Source: Desulfobaculum sp044987625 (GTDB lineage: Bacteria; Desulfobacterota; Desulfovibrionia; Desulfovibrionales; Desulfovibrionaceae). Taken from it: a stretch of 64,000 nt of DNA. The position numbers and the translations under genes were made by a program. Positions 34,970 through 44,062 of this stretch are shown piece after piece; position 1 is the first letter of the stretch, and each line of letters begins with the position of its first letter. Location of the stretch: contig NZ_JBJDSB010000002.1 in the NCBI RefSeq assembly GCF_044987625.1, positions 868,001 through 932,000 of the forward strand. Direction: 5' to 3'. The notes beneath the pieces are model-generated. The model was given only the letters and a program-made list of their open reading frames with translations. It searched no databases and was not told where the DNA came from.

Positions 34970-35308
34970 TGCCTCCGGCGGGTTAAGGACTACCGTCCTT
35001 AACAATCCTGCGTGCGCACAGGCCGATTGCCTTTTTATGGCGCAGTCGTGACCCCTGATGTGCTCTCGGCCGGGTGGATGGGGAGAGTTTTTTGGGGGGG
35101 CGCTGGTGGTTTGGGCGGGGCGGTGAGGATTCCTGTTGGGCGGGAGGGAAGCGTGAGAGGGCCGGGCTTGGACGCGATGGCATAGAGAAGAGGTCTGACT
35201 GATCCCTCAAGGCCGTACACCCCAACCCCAAGATTTTCGGGGCGGCTTCCGCCCCAAAAATCCTAAGGATTATTAAGAAAATGAATTCCTTAACCAGCTC
35301 TGCTCTCT
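34970..35308 (-). repeat. Hairpin-rich dispersed repeat, copy C (inverted)
   Basis: Read on the minus strand, this stretch matches copies A (48626-48898) and B (53314-53591) from next to the rarA stop codon outward. Shared pieces are AGAGCAGAGCT, the degenerate TTAAGGAA hairpin, AATCCTTAGGAT, a 13-bp stem (35233-35261), TCAGGGGT, GCCTGTGCGCACGCAGGAT, and the hairpin GTTAAGGAC-GTCCTTAAC (34982-35003). The middle is less conserved and contains G/T-rich runs. This also accounts for most of the gap between the CgeB-like gene and rarA. Confidence 0.8.
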
Positions 35309-36583
35309 TTATCTCTTCCGCATACGGTTCTTCCACAGGGCGGCGAGTTTCGGTTCTTCGCCTTGGTCTTTATCCTTATAGAAGCGTCGTCCGACGAGTT
35401 GGTCGGGCAGGTAGTCCTGTTGTACCCATGCGCCGGGGAAGCTGTGGGGGTACTTGTATTCTTTTTTGTAGCCCCATTCTTCCATGAGCTTGGTAGGCGC
35501 ATTGCGCAGATGCAGGGGCACGGGCTTGGGGCCGTTTTTGCGGATTTCTGCGGCGGCGCGGTGATAGGCCTCGTAGGTGGAGTTGCTCTTCTTCGTGAGA
35601 GCCAGATACACGGCGCACTCGCTCATGGGGATGAAGCCTTCGGGCATGCCGACGAACTCCACGGCCTGCTGGCAGGCCACGGCCATCTGCATGGCATATG
35701 GGTCGGCGAGGCCGATGTCTTCGCCAGCGGAGATGATAAGGCGGCGGCAGACAAAGCGCGGGTCTTCGCCGCTTTCGAGCAGGCAGGCCAGATAGTAGAC
35801 CGCGGCGTCCGGGTCGCTGCCGCGGATGGACTTGATGAGCGCGCTGGCAAGCTCGTAGTGCGAGTCTCCGGCCTTGTCGTGGCGCAGAACGAGGTCCGGC
35901 AACACGGTCTTGAGGTGGTCCGGTTCGCGGTGTTCTTCGGGCAGGTCGGCGACGTACTCGACGAGGTTGAGCAGTGAGCGCGCGTCTCCCTGGGCGATGC
36001 CTGCGAGAACGCGCAAGGTCTCCTCGGGAATGGTGACGCCGAGCTTTTCGGTGCCGCGCTTGGCCACCTGCATCAGGTCGCGGCGGGAGTGCTCGTGCAG
36101 GCGCAAAACGTGCAGCCGCGAGAGGAGCTGCCGCGTGACGGAGAAAGATGGATTCTCCGTGGTGGTGGCAATAAGCGTGATTTCGCCGGACTCCAAAATG
36201 GGGAGGAAGAAATCCTGTTGCGCCTTGGAGAACCGGTGAAGCTCGTCGAGGACGAGAAGTTTGACGTCGTCCTGAATGCGTTTGCGCAGGGCGCTGAGTC
36301 CGGCTTCCGGTGCGCTGACACGCAGATACGGCAGTCCACTGCGCTTGGCGAGGAGCAGGGCAAGGGTGGACTTGCCGCAGCCGGGCGGGCCGAAAAGCAG
36401 AAGACTGGGCACACGCTCGGAGGCCAGCAGGGCGTCGAGCTTTTCGCGCAGATGCGACTGACCGACAAACTCCTCGAACTCGTGAGGGCGGATGCGGTCG
36501 GCAAGGGGGCGCGTTTTGGCCGTGGTGCGGCTGGAGCCGCCGCCCATGCCAGCGGGAGCGTGGCCTTTAGGATTCGTCAACAT
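35309..36583 (-). CDS. rarA: Replication-associated recombination protein A (MgsA/RarA)
   Basis: AAA+ ATPase acting at stalled forks, related to clamp loaders. 424 residues: Walker A FGPPGCGKSTLA, Walker B LLVLDELHRF, sensor 1 LIATTTENPSFSV and the C-terminal tetramerisation part ending RNRMRKR. The start at ATG 36583 overlaps the rsmE end by 17 bases; a 146-residue in-frame upstream extension has an improbable composition and is rejected. The stop lies at the edge of repeat copy C, so the final codons may derive from that element. Confidence 0.94.
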   Translation of the reverse strand: MLTNPKGHAPAGMGGGSSRTTAKTRPLADRIRPHEFEEFVGQSHLREKLDALLASERVPSLLLFGPPGCGKSTLALLLAKRSGLPYLRVSAPEAGLSALRKRIQDDVKLLVLDELHRFSKAQQDFFLPILESGEITLIATTTENPSFSVTRQLLSRLHVLRLHEHSRRDLMQVAKRGTEKLGVTIPEETLRVLAGIAQGDARSLLNLVEYVADLPEEHREPDHLKTVLPDLVLRHDKAGDSHYELASALIKSIRGSDPDAAVYYLACLLESGEDPRFVCRRLIISAGEDIGLADPYAMQMAVACQQAVEFVGMPEGFIPMSECAVYLALTKKSNSTYEAYHRAAAEIRKNGPKPVPLHLRNAPTKLMEEWGYKKEYKYPHSFPGAWVQQDYLPDQLVGRRFYKDKDQGEEPKLAALWKNRMRKR

Positions 36584-37295
36584 GATGCCTCCCCCACCAG
36601 AACAGGCTGAGACAGACAAGGGCCGCCGTTTCCCAGCGCAGAATGGACCCGCCAAGGCTGACGGGCGTGAATCCGGCGTCAACGAGGGCTTCGGCCTCAC
36701 CGGGGGCGAAGCCGCCTTCCGGGCCAAGAACGCAAAGCACGCTCCCCGGCGTGCTGACGGCAGGATAGTCGAGCACGGCAGGGCGCGACAGGTCTTCCCA
36801 CAAGAGGAAGCGGTGGTCGTAGTCCTTGCCGAGGGCGATGAGGTCCTGCACGCCGCCGGGGCAGGTGTGAATCTCGGGCAGGAAGGGGTTGCCGCACTGC
36901 TTGGCGCCGGCGATGAGCTTGGTGTCCCAGCTTTCCTTACCGCCTGCGGGCACGCGGCCCTGACTGCGTCCTGCTTGCCAAAAGACAAGGCCGCCGGCTT
37001 GCAGTTCCACGGCTTTTTCAAGAAGCCAACCGCGCCGGATGCCCTTGGCCCAGCCGAGGGCGAGGGTCACGGGATTGGCGGGCGGGTCGATGTGCTCGAT
37101 GTGCTTTGGCAAAAGCTCCGCGCGGGATTTGCTGACGGAGACGATTTCAAACGTGCCGGTTGCGCCGCAGCCGTCAAAGAGGCGCACCTCCTCGCCGGGT
37201 TTCAGGCGAAGAACGCGGGAAAGGTGGTGCGCTTCCGGGCCGGTAAGGACGTATGGCTCGCGCCAGTCGTCCGGATGCATGTAGAAGGTTTTCAC
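36567..37295 (-). CDS. rsmE: 16S rRNA (uracil1498-N3)-methyltransferase
   Basis: SPOUT methyltransferase modifying U1498 of 16S rRNA. GTG start at 37295 with AAGGA nine bases upstream; 242 residues (an ATG five codons later is possible). PUA-like N-terminal part (HHLSRVLRLKPGEEVRLFDG), then the trefoil-knot motifs ALGWAKGIRRGWLLEKAVELQAGG, LCVLGPEGGFAPGEAEAL and SLGGSILRWETAAL. It overlaps the start of rarA. Confidence 0.95.
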   Translation of the reverse strand: MKTFYMHPDDWREPYVLTGPEAHHLSRVLRLKPGEEVRLFDGCGATGTFEIVSVSKSRAELLPKHIEHIDPPANPVTLALGWAKGIRRGWLLEKAVELQAGGLVFWQAGRSQGRVPAGGKESWDTKLIAGAKQCGNPFLPEIHTCPGGVQDLIALGKDYDHRFLLWEDLSRPAVLDYPAVSTPGSVLCVLGPEGGFAPGEAEALVDAGFTPVSLGGSILRWETAALVCLSLFWWGRHHVDES

Positions 37296-37321
37296 CGTAA
37301 TGTGTCCTTGTTGTTCAAAAA

Positions 37322-37385
37322 AGCAAAGCCCCAAGCGCCGCCTGTGTGGCCCTGCATGGAGCAGGGACAGGCCGGGGCTTGGGGC
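37322..37385 (-). terminator. Long-stem terminator after gcvT
   Basis: On the minus strand GCCCCAAGC and GCTTGGGGC enclose a second stem (CCTGT...ACAGG and CCCTGC...GCAGGG), followed by TTTGCTTTTTT. Confidence 0.85.
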
Positions 37386-37401
37386 AGTGAAGACGGGAGG
37401 C

Positions 37402-38484
37402 CTACAGCTTAAGGCGTGCTGTCCCCTCCTTGTAGAAGGGCAGGGCCGAGCGTTTGGCGGAAATTTTCTTCTTGCCTTTGCCCGCGAGGAATTCCTCGTT
37501 TTCGGCGGCGTCCTTTTGGACGTAGGCCAGTGCCACGGCGTGGCCGAGGCTGGGGGCGTAACAGCCACTGGTGACGCGGCCGACTTCCTCGCCACTGGGC
37601 AGGAAGACAGGGTCGTCGTGGCGGGCGGCCTTGCGGCCTTCCATTTCAAGAGGGATGAGCTGTTCGCGTACATCAAAGGCGTGGGCCTTGCCGATGTAGT
37701 CCGCCTCGGACTTGAGGAAGAACGCGCCGCCAGCTTCTGCCGGAGTGTGCTTGTCGTCAAGGTCCTGTCCGTAGAGGGAAAGGCCGACTTCAAGGCGCAG
37801 GGTATCGCGCGCGCCAAGTCCGGCGGGCTCCACGTCCGGGTGGGCGAGCAGGGCTTCCCAGAGGCGCAGGGCGGCTTCCTCGCGGATGTAAAGCTCGTAG
37901 CCAAGTTCGCCGGTGTAGCCGGTGCGGCTGATGATGCACGGGTCGTTCATGAACTCGGCCTTCTTGAAGGAGAAGTAGCTGAGGAAGCTCCAGTCCTCAC
38001 CGGTGACGGCATTGAGCACGGTACAGGCGGCGGGGCCTTGGAGATCAATCTTCGCCGTGAGCTCGGAGATATCCTCAAAGAACATGTCCGCGGGCAGATG
38101 GGACTTAATCCACGCGTAGTCCGTCATGGTGCGCGCGCCGTTGACCACCAGCAGGTACTCGTCGTCGCTCATACAGTAGACGATGAGGTCGTCAATGATG
38201 CCGCCGTCCTCGTTGAGCATATAGCCGTAGCGGCAGCGTCCGGGGCCGAGGGTGGCAAGGTTGTGCGTGACAAGGCGGGAGAGGTGCTCCTTGGCCTTGG
38301 CGCCCTTGAGCTTAAATTCGCCCATGTGACAGATGTCGAAGACGGATGCCCTCGTCCGGGTGTGCGTATGCTCGCTGATGATGCCAGCGTATTGGACGGG
38401 CATATCCCAACCGGCGAAGGGTACCATCTTGGCACCATTGGCTACGTGCCACTCATGAAGTGGCGTGGTCAAAAGCTTGGACAA
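37402..38484 (-). CDS. gcvT: Aminomethyltransferase (glycine cleavage T protein)
   Basis: Transfers the methylene group from the glycine cleavage H protein to tetrahydrofolate. The 360-residue protein begins at TTG 38484, which has GGAGGAAG about six bases upstream. Motifs: VPFAGWDMPVQYAG, SVFDICHMGEFKLKG (the DxxHM pattern), GGIIDDLIVY, IISRTGYTGELGYELYI and GLGARDTLRLEVGL. GcvH and GcvP are not adjacent, which is uncommon for gcvT. A terminator follows. Confidence 0.95.
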   Translation of the reverse strand: MSKLLTTPLHEWHVANGAKMVPFAGWDMPVQYAGIISEHTHTRTRASVFDICHMGEFKLKGAKAKEHLSRLVTHNLATLGPGRCRYGYMLNEDGGIIDDLIVYCMSDDEYLLVVNGARTMTDYAWIKSHLPADMFFEDISELTAKIDLQGPAACTVLNAVTGEDWSFLSYFSFKKAEFMNDPCIISRTGYTGELGYELYIREEAALRLWEALLAHPDVEPAGLGARDTLRLEVGLSLYGQDLDDKHTPAEAGGAFFLKSEADYIGKAHAFDVREQLIPLEMEGRKAARHDDPVFLPSGEEVGRVTSGCYAPSLGHAVALAYVQKDAAENEEFLAGKGKKKISAKRSALPFYKEGTARLKL

Positions 38485-38534
38485 TGAATCTTCCTCCGAA
38501 GCTGGGGGCGAATGGAAGCGGCCACGGGGCGTTG

Positions 38535-40280
38535 TTATACCGCAGTGCCCGGGCCTTTGTCATCCGAGTCTGTGCGGGACTTTCGGATGGACTTGAATTC
38601 ATCAATGAGCGACACAAGACGCCTATAGCGCTTTTTGATTTCCTGCCCGTAGGGCGTGAGGTCTTCGTCCTTTGGGCGGACGTAGGTGCGCACGAGGTAG
38701 GAGTCCCGCAGGATGTTCTTTGCAATGCCTAGTACATTCTGCACCAGTTGGTCAAAGTAGTTGACGATTTCAAACTTGAGCTCATGCAGGACGGCGTTGG
38801 TCTGTTCCAGCATTTCCAGATAGTTGATGCGCTTTCCCTTGAATGTGCGGTGCTGCAGGTTTTCAAGCAACTGCACTTTACGGGCCTGCTGGATGTAGCT
38901 GTATTTGGTCCAAACCTCTTGATACAGCTCGTTCATGGTGTTGAACGTTTCGTAGTTGTCCGGGTCAAGGAGGTAGGTGTCCAGCACCTTGACCATGGAC
39001 GAATAGAACTCGTCGGAATAGGCGATGATGCGCCGCTGATGCTTGGACAGCCACGCGTACAGGAATTTCAGACGCTTTTCGTGGGTGTCCGTATTTTCCA
39101 CTACTTCGTTCCGCTTATAGACAATGCGCCCGATGTACTCACCCTTGGCGATGTCGTTCATGCGCACGACCATGTTGGTGGCGTCCTTGATGAGGTTCAC
39201 CTTGTCGTTCACACGGCCGGACCAGGGGTGGATGATTTCCTGCTTCAGCACGGACAGCGCGCGGTCCTGCCGGACGTTGTCCTTGGAGTAGACGTGCTGG
39301 CGGTACACCACGCGCATGATGACCACGCGCTTTTCCTTGTCGACGAAATAGCGGCCCCGGCCAAGGCTGGCGAGGGCTTCGCGCTGGTTGTCGTCCACCT
39401 GCACAAGGGCAATCTTCTCCACACGCGGGTACCGCTTTTGGGAGGGATGCGTGTAGATGGTGGTGAGTGTGCGGTCGGACTGGCCAAGCACGCGGATGAG
39501 GAACTTTTCGCCCATGGCGTGCAGCCGCCGGGCAAACAGCGCGCTGGAGGTGCGGCGCTCGGACACAATGGGGAAGCCGTACAGCTCCATGAGGAACTGA
39601 TAAACGAAATTTCTGTTGCGCTCGTATCGGGCATTGTCGCCCACGCGGAATTTGCCGATGCGCAGGCCAAAGCGCTTGATTTCCGTATCGAGGTCCGAGG
39701 GCAGCGAGGCATAGATGCCCGAGAGATGGAAGTTGCCGTCAAGATTCTGGGCCATTACGTGCGCGCGGTCCAGATTGAGCAGAAACTCCAGCATGTCCGG
39801 GTATTGCTCAATGGCGGTGAAGTCCTTGCGGCCAAAGCGGCGGCGGAAGGCTTCCTGATAGGGCTTGGGAAGGCGGTCCAGCAGAACGCGGCGGTTTTGG
39901 TCCATCACGTTCTTTTCCAGCGGACAGGCGAAGCCGTCGCCGTAGCTTGTGGCTTCCAGAAAGTCGTGGAGAATGTCGAACTGGAACGGCTCGCTGAAAT
40001 AATTAAGCGGCCGCGCAAGGGCAACCATGCTGAATCCCGGCAGGTTGGCGTATTCGAAGGTGTCGGACTCGAAGGACGGCAGCAGTTCACGCCAGTCCAG
40101 AATGGGGTAGTCGTCGTTTTCGAAGTAGGGCTTCAGCAGGCAATGCTTAACGTGAACGCGGTCAAGGTAGCGCTTCAGGGTGGAGAGCGAACTGATGTTG
40201 AGGGTGAAGTCTGTGTCGTCGCCACTTGGGGCGTTGAATTCCTTGGATGTACTAAAAGCGTGTTCCCAACTGAAGCGCAT
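38535..40280 (-). CDS. 581-residue conserved-looking protein of unknown function
   Basis: A large soluble protein with no signal peptide, membrane segment or nucleotide-binding loop. It is rich in charged and aromatic residues. The middle (about 250-340) is probably beta-rich (LIRVLGQSDRTLTTIYTHPS; RYFVDKEKRVVIMRVVYRQ). The last 200 residues are mostly long helices (YSSMVKVLDTYLLDPDNYET; VLHELKFEIVNYFDQLVQNV) and end in a basic then acidic tail. GC3 and codon use match neighbours, so it is a real resident gene. I do not recognise the family. Confidence 0.75.
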   Translation of the reverse strand: MRFSWEHAFSTSKEFNAPSGDDTDFTLNISSLSTLKRYLDRVHVKHCLLKPYFENDDYPILDWRELLPSFESDTFEYANLPGFSMVALARPLNYFSEPFQFDILHDFLEATSYGDGFACPLEKNVMDQNRRVLLDRLPKPYQEAFRRRFGRKDFTAIEQYPDMLEFLLNLDRAHVMAQNLDGNFHLSGIYASLPSDLDTEIKRFGLRIGKFRVGDNARYERNRNFVYQFLMELYGFPIVSERRTSSALFARRLHAMGEKFLIRVLGQSDRTLTTIYTHPSQKRYPRVEKIALVQVDDNQREALASLGRGRYFVDKEKRVVIMRVVYRQHVYSKDNVRQDRALSVLKQEIIHPWSGRVNDKVNLIKDATNMVVRMNDIAKGEYIGRIVYKRNEVVENTDTHEKRLKFLYAWLSKHQRRIIAYSDEFYSSMVKVLDTYLLDPDNYETFNTMNELYQEVWTKYSYIQQARKVQLLENLQHRTFKGKRINYLEMLEQTNAVLHELKFEIVNYFDQLVQNVLGIAKNILRDSYLVRTYVRPKDEDLTPYGQEIKKRYRRLVSLIDEFKSIRKSRTDSDDKGPGTAV

Positions 40281-40629
40281 GCCGTTTTCCAGAGGCCTCC
40301 GAGGCCTGTAAAAAGGTGGGCGGTAGCGTTGACTATGGCGATAGAATCACCTCCGTTCTCGGTGTGTCGTGTCGTACCGTGGCCAGAGCCCGGCGGCACA
40401 TAGTCAACAGAAAAAGTCTACATCCTGTCAGAAAGAATGACAATAGTTCGTCCCGCCATGGGCGGAAATTTCTTCATTTTTTCCTCTTTTCCCGCCACAG
40501 CGGCACTGCGGGGCGACGACAGGCCCGCGAATCGGGCTTGGCGCATGGTAAAAGGGCCGCGTTTCTGCTACGTTGCGGCAATCAAGCCGGTCATGGCCGG
40601 AGGACAGTGTCAGCCGCAGGGGAGGAGAC
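40281..40629. other. Divergent intergenic region
   Basis: About 350 bases between the 581-residue gene (-) and the GT2 gene (+). It should hold promoters in both directions; I see no clear -35/-10 pair, operator or terminator. AGGCCTCCGAGGCCT near 40296 is a small inverted repeat within the minus-strand leader. Confidence 0.4.
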
Positions 40630-41784
40630 GTGGGCGAAGAGTTGGCGATGGTGACCTATACGTTCAACGACGCGCGCTTGGCGGACGGACTGCTCAGGTC
40701 CGTGCCGACGTGGAGCGTGCGCCCGCAGCGCGTGCTAGTGGTGGACGATGGTTCGGCCACCGCGTATGCCCCGCCGCAGATGCCTGAGGGCGCGCCCCCC
40801 GTCGCCATTGAGCGGCTGGATGAAAACCGCGGCCCGGCAGGGGCGAAGGCGCATGGCCTCGCCGCTGTGGCGGACAGTGATATGGTTCTGTCCGTGGATT
40901 GCGACATCCGCCCCGCGCCGTATTGGGTGGCGCACGCCAAGGAGCTTTTGGCGGAGGAGGGCGTGGGCCTTGTCGGCGGCATCATCACTTGCGATGCCGG
41001 AAGCGGCCCCACCGCGCGATATATGGCCCGGTATGACATTTTGGATTTTGACCCGCAAAAGACGGGCTTTTTGACAGGGAACATCTGGCTGATGCGCGGC
41101 GAGGTGTGGACGGCTGTGGGCGGCTTTGGCGCGCACAGCGGCCCAACGCATGAGGATTTTGCCTTTTGCCGCCGCCTTGCCGAGCAGGGATACGTGCTGC
41201 GGCGGGTGGAGGACGCCCCCGTGCGGCAGGTGCGCCGCATGAGCCGCCGTGCTTTGGCGGCCCAGCATTCGCGCTATACCGGGGCTAGCGTGCGGGCCGT
41301 GGTGGAGCGCAAAAGCCTGTGGGATGGCCTTGGGCCCATCGTGCAATTGGTGTCCATGCGCATGAGCAGCGCCGTGCAGCGGGGCGAGGACGTTTTCGTC
41401 TATCTGGAGCTGTTGCTGTTTGCGCGGCTGATGCTGGACCTGTTTGCGGCGCGCACGCGCTTTGTGCCGCAGGGACCGCTGGATGTGGCGGAGTTTCGCG
41501 CCGCGCTCATGGGGCGGCTGGAGCCGTACCCCACAGTGCGGGGGCTGTTGGAGGATGACTTGGCGGACGCTTCTCCTGCGCCGCCGGGTGGCTGCACGGG
41601 AGCGCGTGACGTGTGGGAAACGCTGCTGGACATGTTTACCCCGTTTATCCGCGCCGGAGTCTTTGACAGGCTGGAGCGCGAAGGCGTGGCCACCCTGCGC
41701 CGCGAGGACGCGGAAAACGCGTTCGACTTCCATTATCTGGCCCCAAACGCCGATGCGCCAGCCACGGATGGAGGCGTAAAATAA
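40630..41784 (+). CDS. GT2 family glycosyltransferase
   Basis: 384 residues from the GTG at 40630, which has GGAGGAG just upstream (short 3-base spacing); ATG 40648 is an alternative. GT-A motifs: VTYTFNDARLADGLLRS, VLVVDDGSA, the metal-binding VLSVDCDIRPAP (DxD) and GPTHEDFAFCRRLAEQG. The C-terminal 150 residues are helical and unmatched. No membrane helix. It stands between an unknown gene and the GAF gene and may modify surface glycans; substrate unknown. Confidence 0.83.
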   Translation: MGEELAMVTYTFNDARLADGLLRSVPTWSVRPQRVLVVDDGSATAYAPPQMPEGAPPVAIERLDENRGPAGAKAHGLAAVADSDMVLSVDCDIRPAPYWVAHAKELLAEEGVGLVGGIITCDAGSGPTARYMARYDILDFDPQKTGFLTGNIWLMRGEVWTAVGGFGAHSGPTHEDFAFCRRLAEQGYVLRRVEDAPVRQVRRMSRRALAAQHSRYTGASVRAVVERKSLWDGLGPIVQLVSMRMSSAVQRGEDVFVYLELLLFARLMLDLFAARTRFVPQGPLDVAEFRAALMGRLEPYPTVRGLLEDDLADASPAPPGGCTGARDVWETLLDMFTPFIRAGVFDRLEREGVATLRREDAENAFDFHYLAPNADAPATDGGVK

Positions 41785-41868
41785 TGCTGTTAAAATCTGG
41801 CCCGGTATCGTACACCTTAGGCCGCGCCGGTCAATCCGGGCCGAACGCTCAAACGCTTCAAGTTGGAT

Positions 41869-42831
41869 ATGGTTAACGACAGCCTTGAAAAACTTCTGGG
41901 TATCGTCTGTAGCGTATTCGACGCCTATTCCACCCTGCTTTTTTTGCCGGGGGAGGATGCAAAGGAATACCACCTGAGGGCGCAGTTTAGCCTTGGGGAC
42001 GATATTCGTGAAGACACGACGATAGCGCCGGGACAGGGGCTTGTGGGCTGGATTATCAGAAACCACGAGCCGCTCTTGATCAACAACTTCGACCGCAAGC
42101 GTAGCAAACTGGGCTATTACGCCAACGACGAGGAGAACAAGGTCAAGGCCTTCATGGGCTGCCCCTTGGGACCCAGCGGAGGGGCGTTGTGCGTGGATAG
42201 CCGCCGATCGTACAATTTTAGCGGTAAGGATCAAAAAATCCTGCAGCTCTTTGCTGACCTTGCCTGCGACATCCATTGCGGTGCCTCGCAGGTGAAGAAG
42301 GATCAGGAAGAGCACCGCTTCTACAAAAGCCTGCAACTCATACAAGGGTTGCGGAAGCAGTTTCCGCGATGGGATGCATTTCTCCAGCACTTTTTGGAGA
42401 TTGTTGTGGAAGCGACGCGTTTTTCGCATTGCTTTTTGGTGGCGAGGGACGAACGGGGAGAGTCGTACTTCGTCGAAGGGGCCAATATTCCGGTCATTTC
42501 CGGCCCGAGCAGCGGGTCCGGGCGTTTTCCCATACGCTCCGGGCTAGTGGGGTGGGTGTTTACCAATGGGCAGGCCGTCCACTCCGGTGATGGCGACGCC
42601 TCGGGTGCGCCCCAGCCTCTGCTGGGCAAAAATTCGGGCGCACCGGAATTTCGAAGCTCCATCTGCATGCCGCTTATTATCCACAAGCGGACACGCGGCG
42701 TTCTGGTCCTCGCCAATGAGGCCCCAATGGAGGTGACTCCGCCAGTCAGGGAATTTGTCGAGATGGCTACGGACCATCTGGCCCTGTTTCTGGAAAACCT
42801 TTTCCTCAAAGGCCGTCTGCAGGAAACCTAG
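41869..42831 (+). CDS. Double-GAF domain protein upstream of mreB
   Basis: 320 residues from ATG 41869 (TTG 41863, two codons earlier, is equally possible). Two GAF domains fill the protein: about 5-140 (LGIVCSVFDAYSTLLFLPG ... IAPGQGLVGWIIRNHEPLLINNF ... FMGCPLGPSGGALCVDS) and about 160-315 (FSHCFLVARDERGESYFVEG ... IRSGLVGWVFTNGQAVHSG ... ICMPLIIHKRTRGVLVLANE). No output domain is present. It may bind a small ligand or another protein. Its place directly before mreB hints at a link with cell shape, but this is only positional. Confidence 0.87.
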   Translation: MVNDSLEKLLGIVCSVFDAYSTLLFLPGEDAKEYHLRAQFSLGDDIREDTTIAPGQGLVGWIIRNHEPLLINNFDRKRSKLGYYANDEENKVKAFMGCPLGPSGGALCVDSRRSYNFSGKDQKILQLFADLACDIHCGASQVKKDQEEHRFYKSLQLIQGLRKQFPRWDAFLQHFLEIVVEATRFSHCFLVARDERGESYFVEGANIPVISGPSSGSGRFPIRSGLVGWVFTNGQAVHSGDGDASGAPQPLLGKNSGAPEFRSSICMPLIIHKRTRGVLVLANEAPMEVTPPVREFVEMATDHLALFLENLFLKGRLQET

Positions 42832-42956
42832 CGGATGGCTGGGGAATCTTCCCCCGGGCGTTGCCGCCACGGGGGGAATCGAGTATAGAGTACCGAGCCT
42901 CACATGAGGCATGACGCGGATTCAACCTCTACTACGGCAAAAGAGAGCTGACATAG

Positions 42957-43982
42957 ATGATTTTCAAACGCCTTTTCGGCTTCCTCGGCAAAGACCTCGC
43001 CATGGACCTGGGAACGGCCAATACGCTGATATTCTCCCCGAAAGACGGCATTGTCCTGAATGAACCCTCCGTTGTGGCCATGGACGCGCACAACGGCAGC
43101 ATTCTTGCCGTCGGCAAGGAGGCCAAGGACTTTCTGGGCCGTACTCCGGACAGAATTCGTGCCATCCGCCCCCTGAAGGACGGCGTTATCGCCGACTTTG
43201 AAGTGACCAAGGAGATGATCTCCTTCTTCATTAAAAAGGTCATCACCGGCATGTCGCTGGTGAAGCCGCGCATCGTTATCTGTGTGCCCACAGGCATCAC
43301 GCAGGTGGAAAAGCGCGCGGTTATCGAGTCCGCCCTGCAGGCGGGCGCGCGGGAAGTAAAGCTTATTGAGGAACCCATGGCCGCCGCCATCGGTGCGGGC
43401 CTGCCCATTGAGGAACCCATTGGCAACATGGTGGTGGACATCGGCGGTGGCACCACGGAAGTGGCCGTCATCTCTCTGTCCGCCGTGGCCTACGCCGAAA
43501 GCGTCCGCGTTGCTGGTGACGAGATGAACGAAGCCATTCAGCGCTATTTTCAGGATGAGCATCAGCTGCTCATCGGTGAAAATATGTCCGAGCGGGTCAA
43601 GATGACCCTTGGTACGGCCATGCCGCTGGATGCCCCGCTGACGGGTGAAGTCTCGGGCAAGAACCTTGTCAACGGCACGCCCAAGACCATCCAAATCACC
43701 GACGAGGAAATCCGCCACGCCATTCAGGAACCGGTGGCGCACATTGTGCTTGCCGTGAAGCGTTCGTTGGAGAAGACGCCCCCGGAACTGGTGGGCGACA
43801 TCGCCAACAACGGCTTGCTGCTGGCGGGCGGTGGTGCCTTGCTCAAGGGGCTGGACCGCCTCATCTGCAAGGAAACGAACCTCAACGTCATCGTGGATGA
43901 CGATCCGCTGACCACCGTTGTCCGCGGAACGGGCCGCAGTCTGGAAGAAGCCAAGCTCTACAGCAAGGTCTACATCAACTAG
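42957..43982 (+). CDS. mreB: Rod shape-determining protein MreB
   Basis: Actin-like filament protein that guides lateral cell-wall synthesis. The 341-residue product has the actin-fold phosphate 1 motif AMDLGTANTLIF, VGKEAKDFLGRTPDRI, phosphate 2 MVVDIGGGTTEVAVISL and LLAGGGALLKGLD. An N-terminal amphipathic stretch (IFKRLFGFLGKDL) may bind the membrane. It is followed by a terminator instead of mreC/mreD, so this is either a second mreB or an mreB separated from mreCD. Confidence 0.97.
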   Translation: MIFKRLFGFLGKDLAMDLGTANTLIFSPKDGIVLNEPSVVAMDAHNGSILAVGKEAKDFLGRTPDRIRAIRPLKDGVIADFEVTKEMISFFIKKVITGMSLVKPRIVICVPTGITQVEKRAVIESALQAGAREVKLIEEPMAAAIGAGLPIEEPIGNMVVDIGGGTTEVAVISLSAVAYAESVRVAGDEMNEAIQRYFQDEHQLLIGENMSERVKMTLGTAMPLDAPLTGEVSGKNLVNGTPKTIQITDEEIRHAIQEPVAHIVLAVKRSLEKTPPELVGDIANNGLLLAGGGALLKGLDRLICKETNLNVIVDDDPLTTVVRGTGRSLEEAKLYSKVYIN

Positions 43983-44011
43983 CCCGAAATACCATATTCA
44001 TGCATTCTGAC

Positions 44012-44036
44012 AGGCGGCCCAAGTGGCCGCCTTTTT
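44012..44036 (+). terminator. Intrinsic terminator after mreB
   Basis: AGGCGGCC and GGCCGCCT flank CAAGT, and TTTT follows. Confidence 0.9.
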
Positions 44037-44062
44037 CCTGACCAACGCTCAAGGAGAGAGCC

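Noticed and set aside
38748..40403. 551-codon open frame antisense to the 581-residue gene
   Set aside because: Composition is that of a reversed high-GC gene (runs of His, Val and Gly), without ribosome site or domain; the minus-strand gene explains it.
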